Assembly (NCBI GenBank): GCA_016169945.1
Contig: JADLSH010000388.1
Coordinates: 1,150,001 to 1,214,000, forward strand
DNA: 64,000 bases
Direction of reading: 5' to 3'
DNA from: Trachythela sp. YZ-2020
Taxonomy: Eukaryota > Cnidaria > Anthozoa > Malacalcyonacea > Clavulariidae
The notes under the pieces are model-generated. The model was given only the letters and a program-made list of their open reading frames with translations, was not told the origin of the DNA and did not search any database. Both the position numbers and the translations under genes were made by a program. This document shows positions 63,614-64,000 of this stretch, piece after piece (position 1 is the stretch's first letter; each line of letters opens with the position of its first letter).

Positions 63614-64000
63614 GGATGATAGTGGTTATGGTGAGGAACTGAAAGAGGAGGCACTACTGATTATAATAACAAGATATGCAGAAGTGCAGGAACATGGAGG
63701 CTTAGGAGGCTCATTTTCTAAGTCATATAAGATAGTTTAGTATGTATGTTCGAATATGGGTTGGGTAAAACAAAATGGCTGACAAAGTAAAACCGGGATG
63801 GGCAGAAAAAAAATTGATTATCGAAAGGGTTGGGTAGATCATTTTTTCCCCTTAAGATTGGTTTCTCTTCGCCGTACCAACCCCAGGTATAAATAATGAA
63901 CGCCCTAATACTTTCGTCAGTATACATCTTGATTCTTGAGACATTACCGCTGTTGAACTTTAAACCATGCATGCATAAGTTATTGAAAGCAACCGAAGAG
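63614..64000. other. Window end, no gene seen
   Basis: No recognised coding sequence. The 84-codon minus ORF at 63718-63972 lacks motifs. Confidence 0.4.

Noticed and set aside
1..64000. CRISPR arrays, bacterial operons, riboswitches
   Set aside because: Direct repeats seen are minisatellites without unique spacers of constant length, and gene structure is eukaryotic.

Overview
The window is eukaryotic nuclear DNA from an invertebrate: AT-rich, sparse genes, GT-AG introns and a very high load of small transposons. Short-chain collagen (C4-like) genes, single-exon class A GPCRs, an IRE1/RNase L-like kinase and tRNA-derived SINEs together suggest a cnidarian, most likely an anthozoan. This is inference from family resemblance; no species can be named.

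Layout. 1-0.8 kb: the 3' end of an IRE1-like protein kinase gene. 2-7.7 kb: intergenic DNA with a LINE 3' end, MITEs and a hAT element. 8.2-13.3 kb: two paralogous GPCR genes in divergent orientation. The left copy is split by a 351-bp hAT-type MITE; the right copy is intact. 13.4-20.5 kb: a large minisatellite, LINE relics, a nested hAT/LINE composite and OTU-domain relics. 21.0-22.5 kb: a single-exon FAD-dependent oxidoreductase of bacterial-like type on the minus strand. 22.8-26.9 kb: relics and MITEs. 27.9-37.3 kb (minus): a multi-exon gene that I assemble as PALB2, the BRCA1-BRCA2 bridging protein, with an N-terminal coiled coil and a complete C-terminal WD40 domain. 38-42 kb: MITEs, SINEs and foldbacks. 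43.0-45.0 and 47.6-56.0 kb (minus): two tandem five-exon short-chain collagen genes, each with a signal-peptide exon and consistent reading frame. 52-59.6 kb: a PHD-finger relic, a minisatellite and a 1.3-kb tandem duplication. 60.0-62.4 kb: a BEL/Pao LTR retrotransposon (minus) that has lost most of its coding region. The end of the window holds degenerate coding-like sequence and one more MITE.

The multi-exon models were built by hand from splice signals, reading phase and similarity to remembered protein families. Exon sums are multiples of three in each completed model, which supports them, but none was checked with transcripts or a database. No prokaryotic operon, CRISPR array or intact tRNA/rRNA gene was seen. 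I found no undescribed multi-gene system; the strongest novelty is the PALB2 gene model, the possible horizontally acquired oxidoreductase, the transposon-broken GPCR, and the dense, nested foldback elements.
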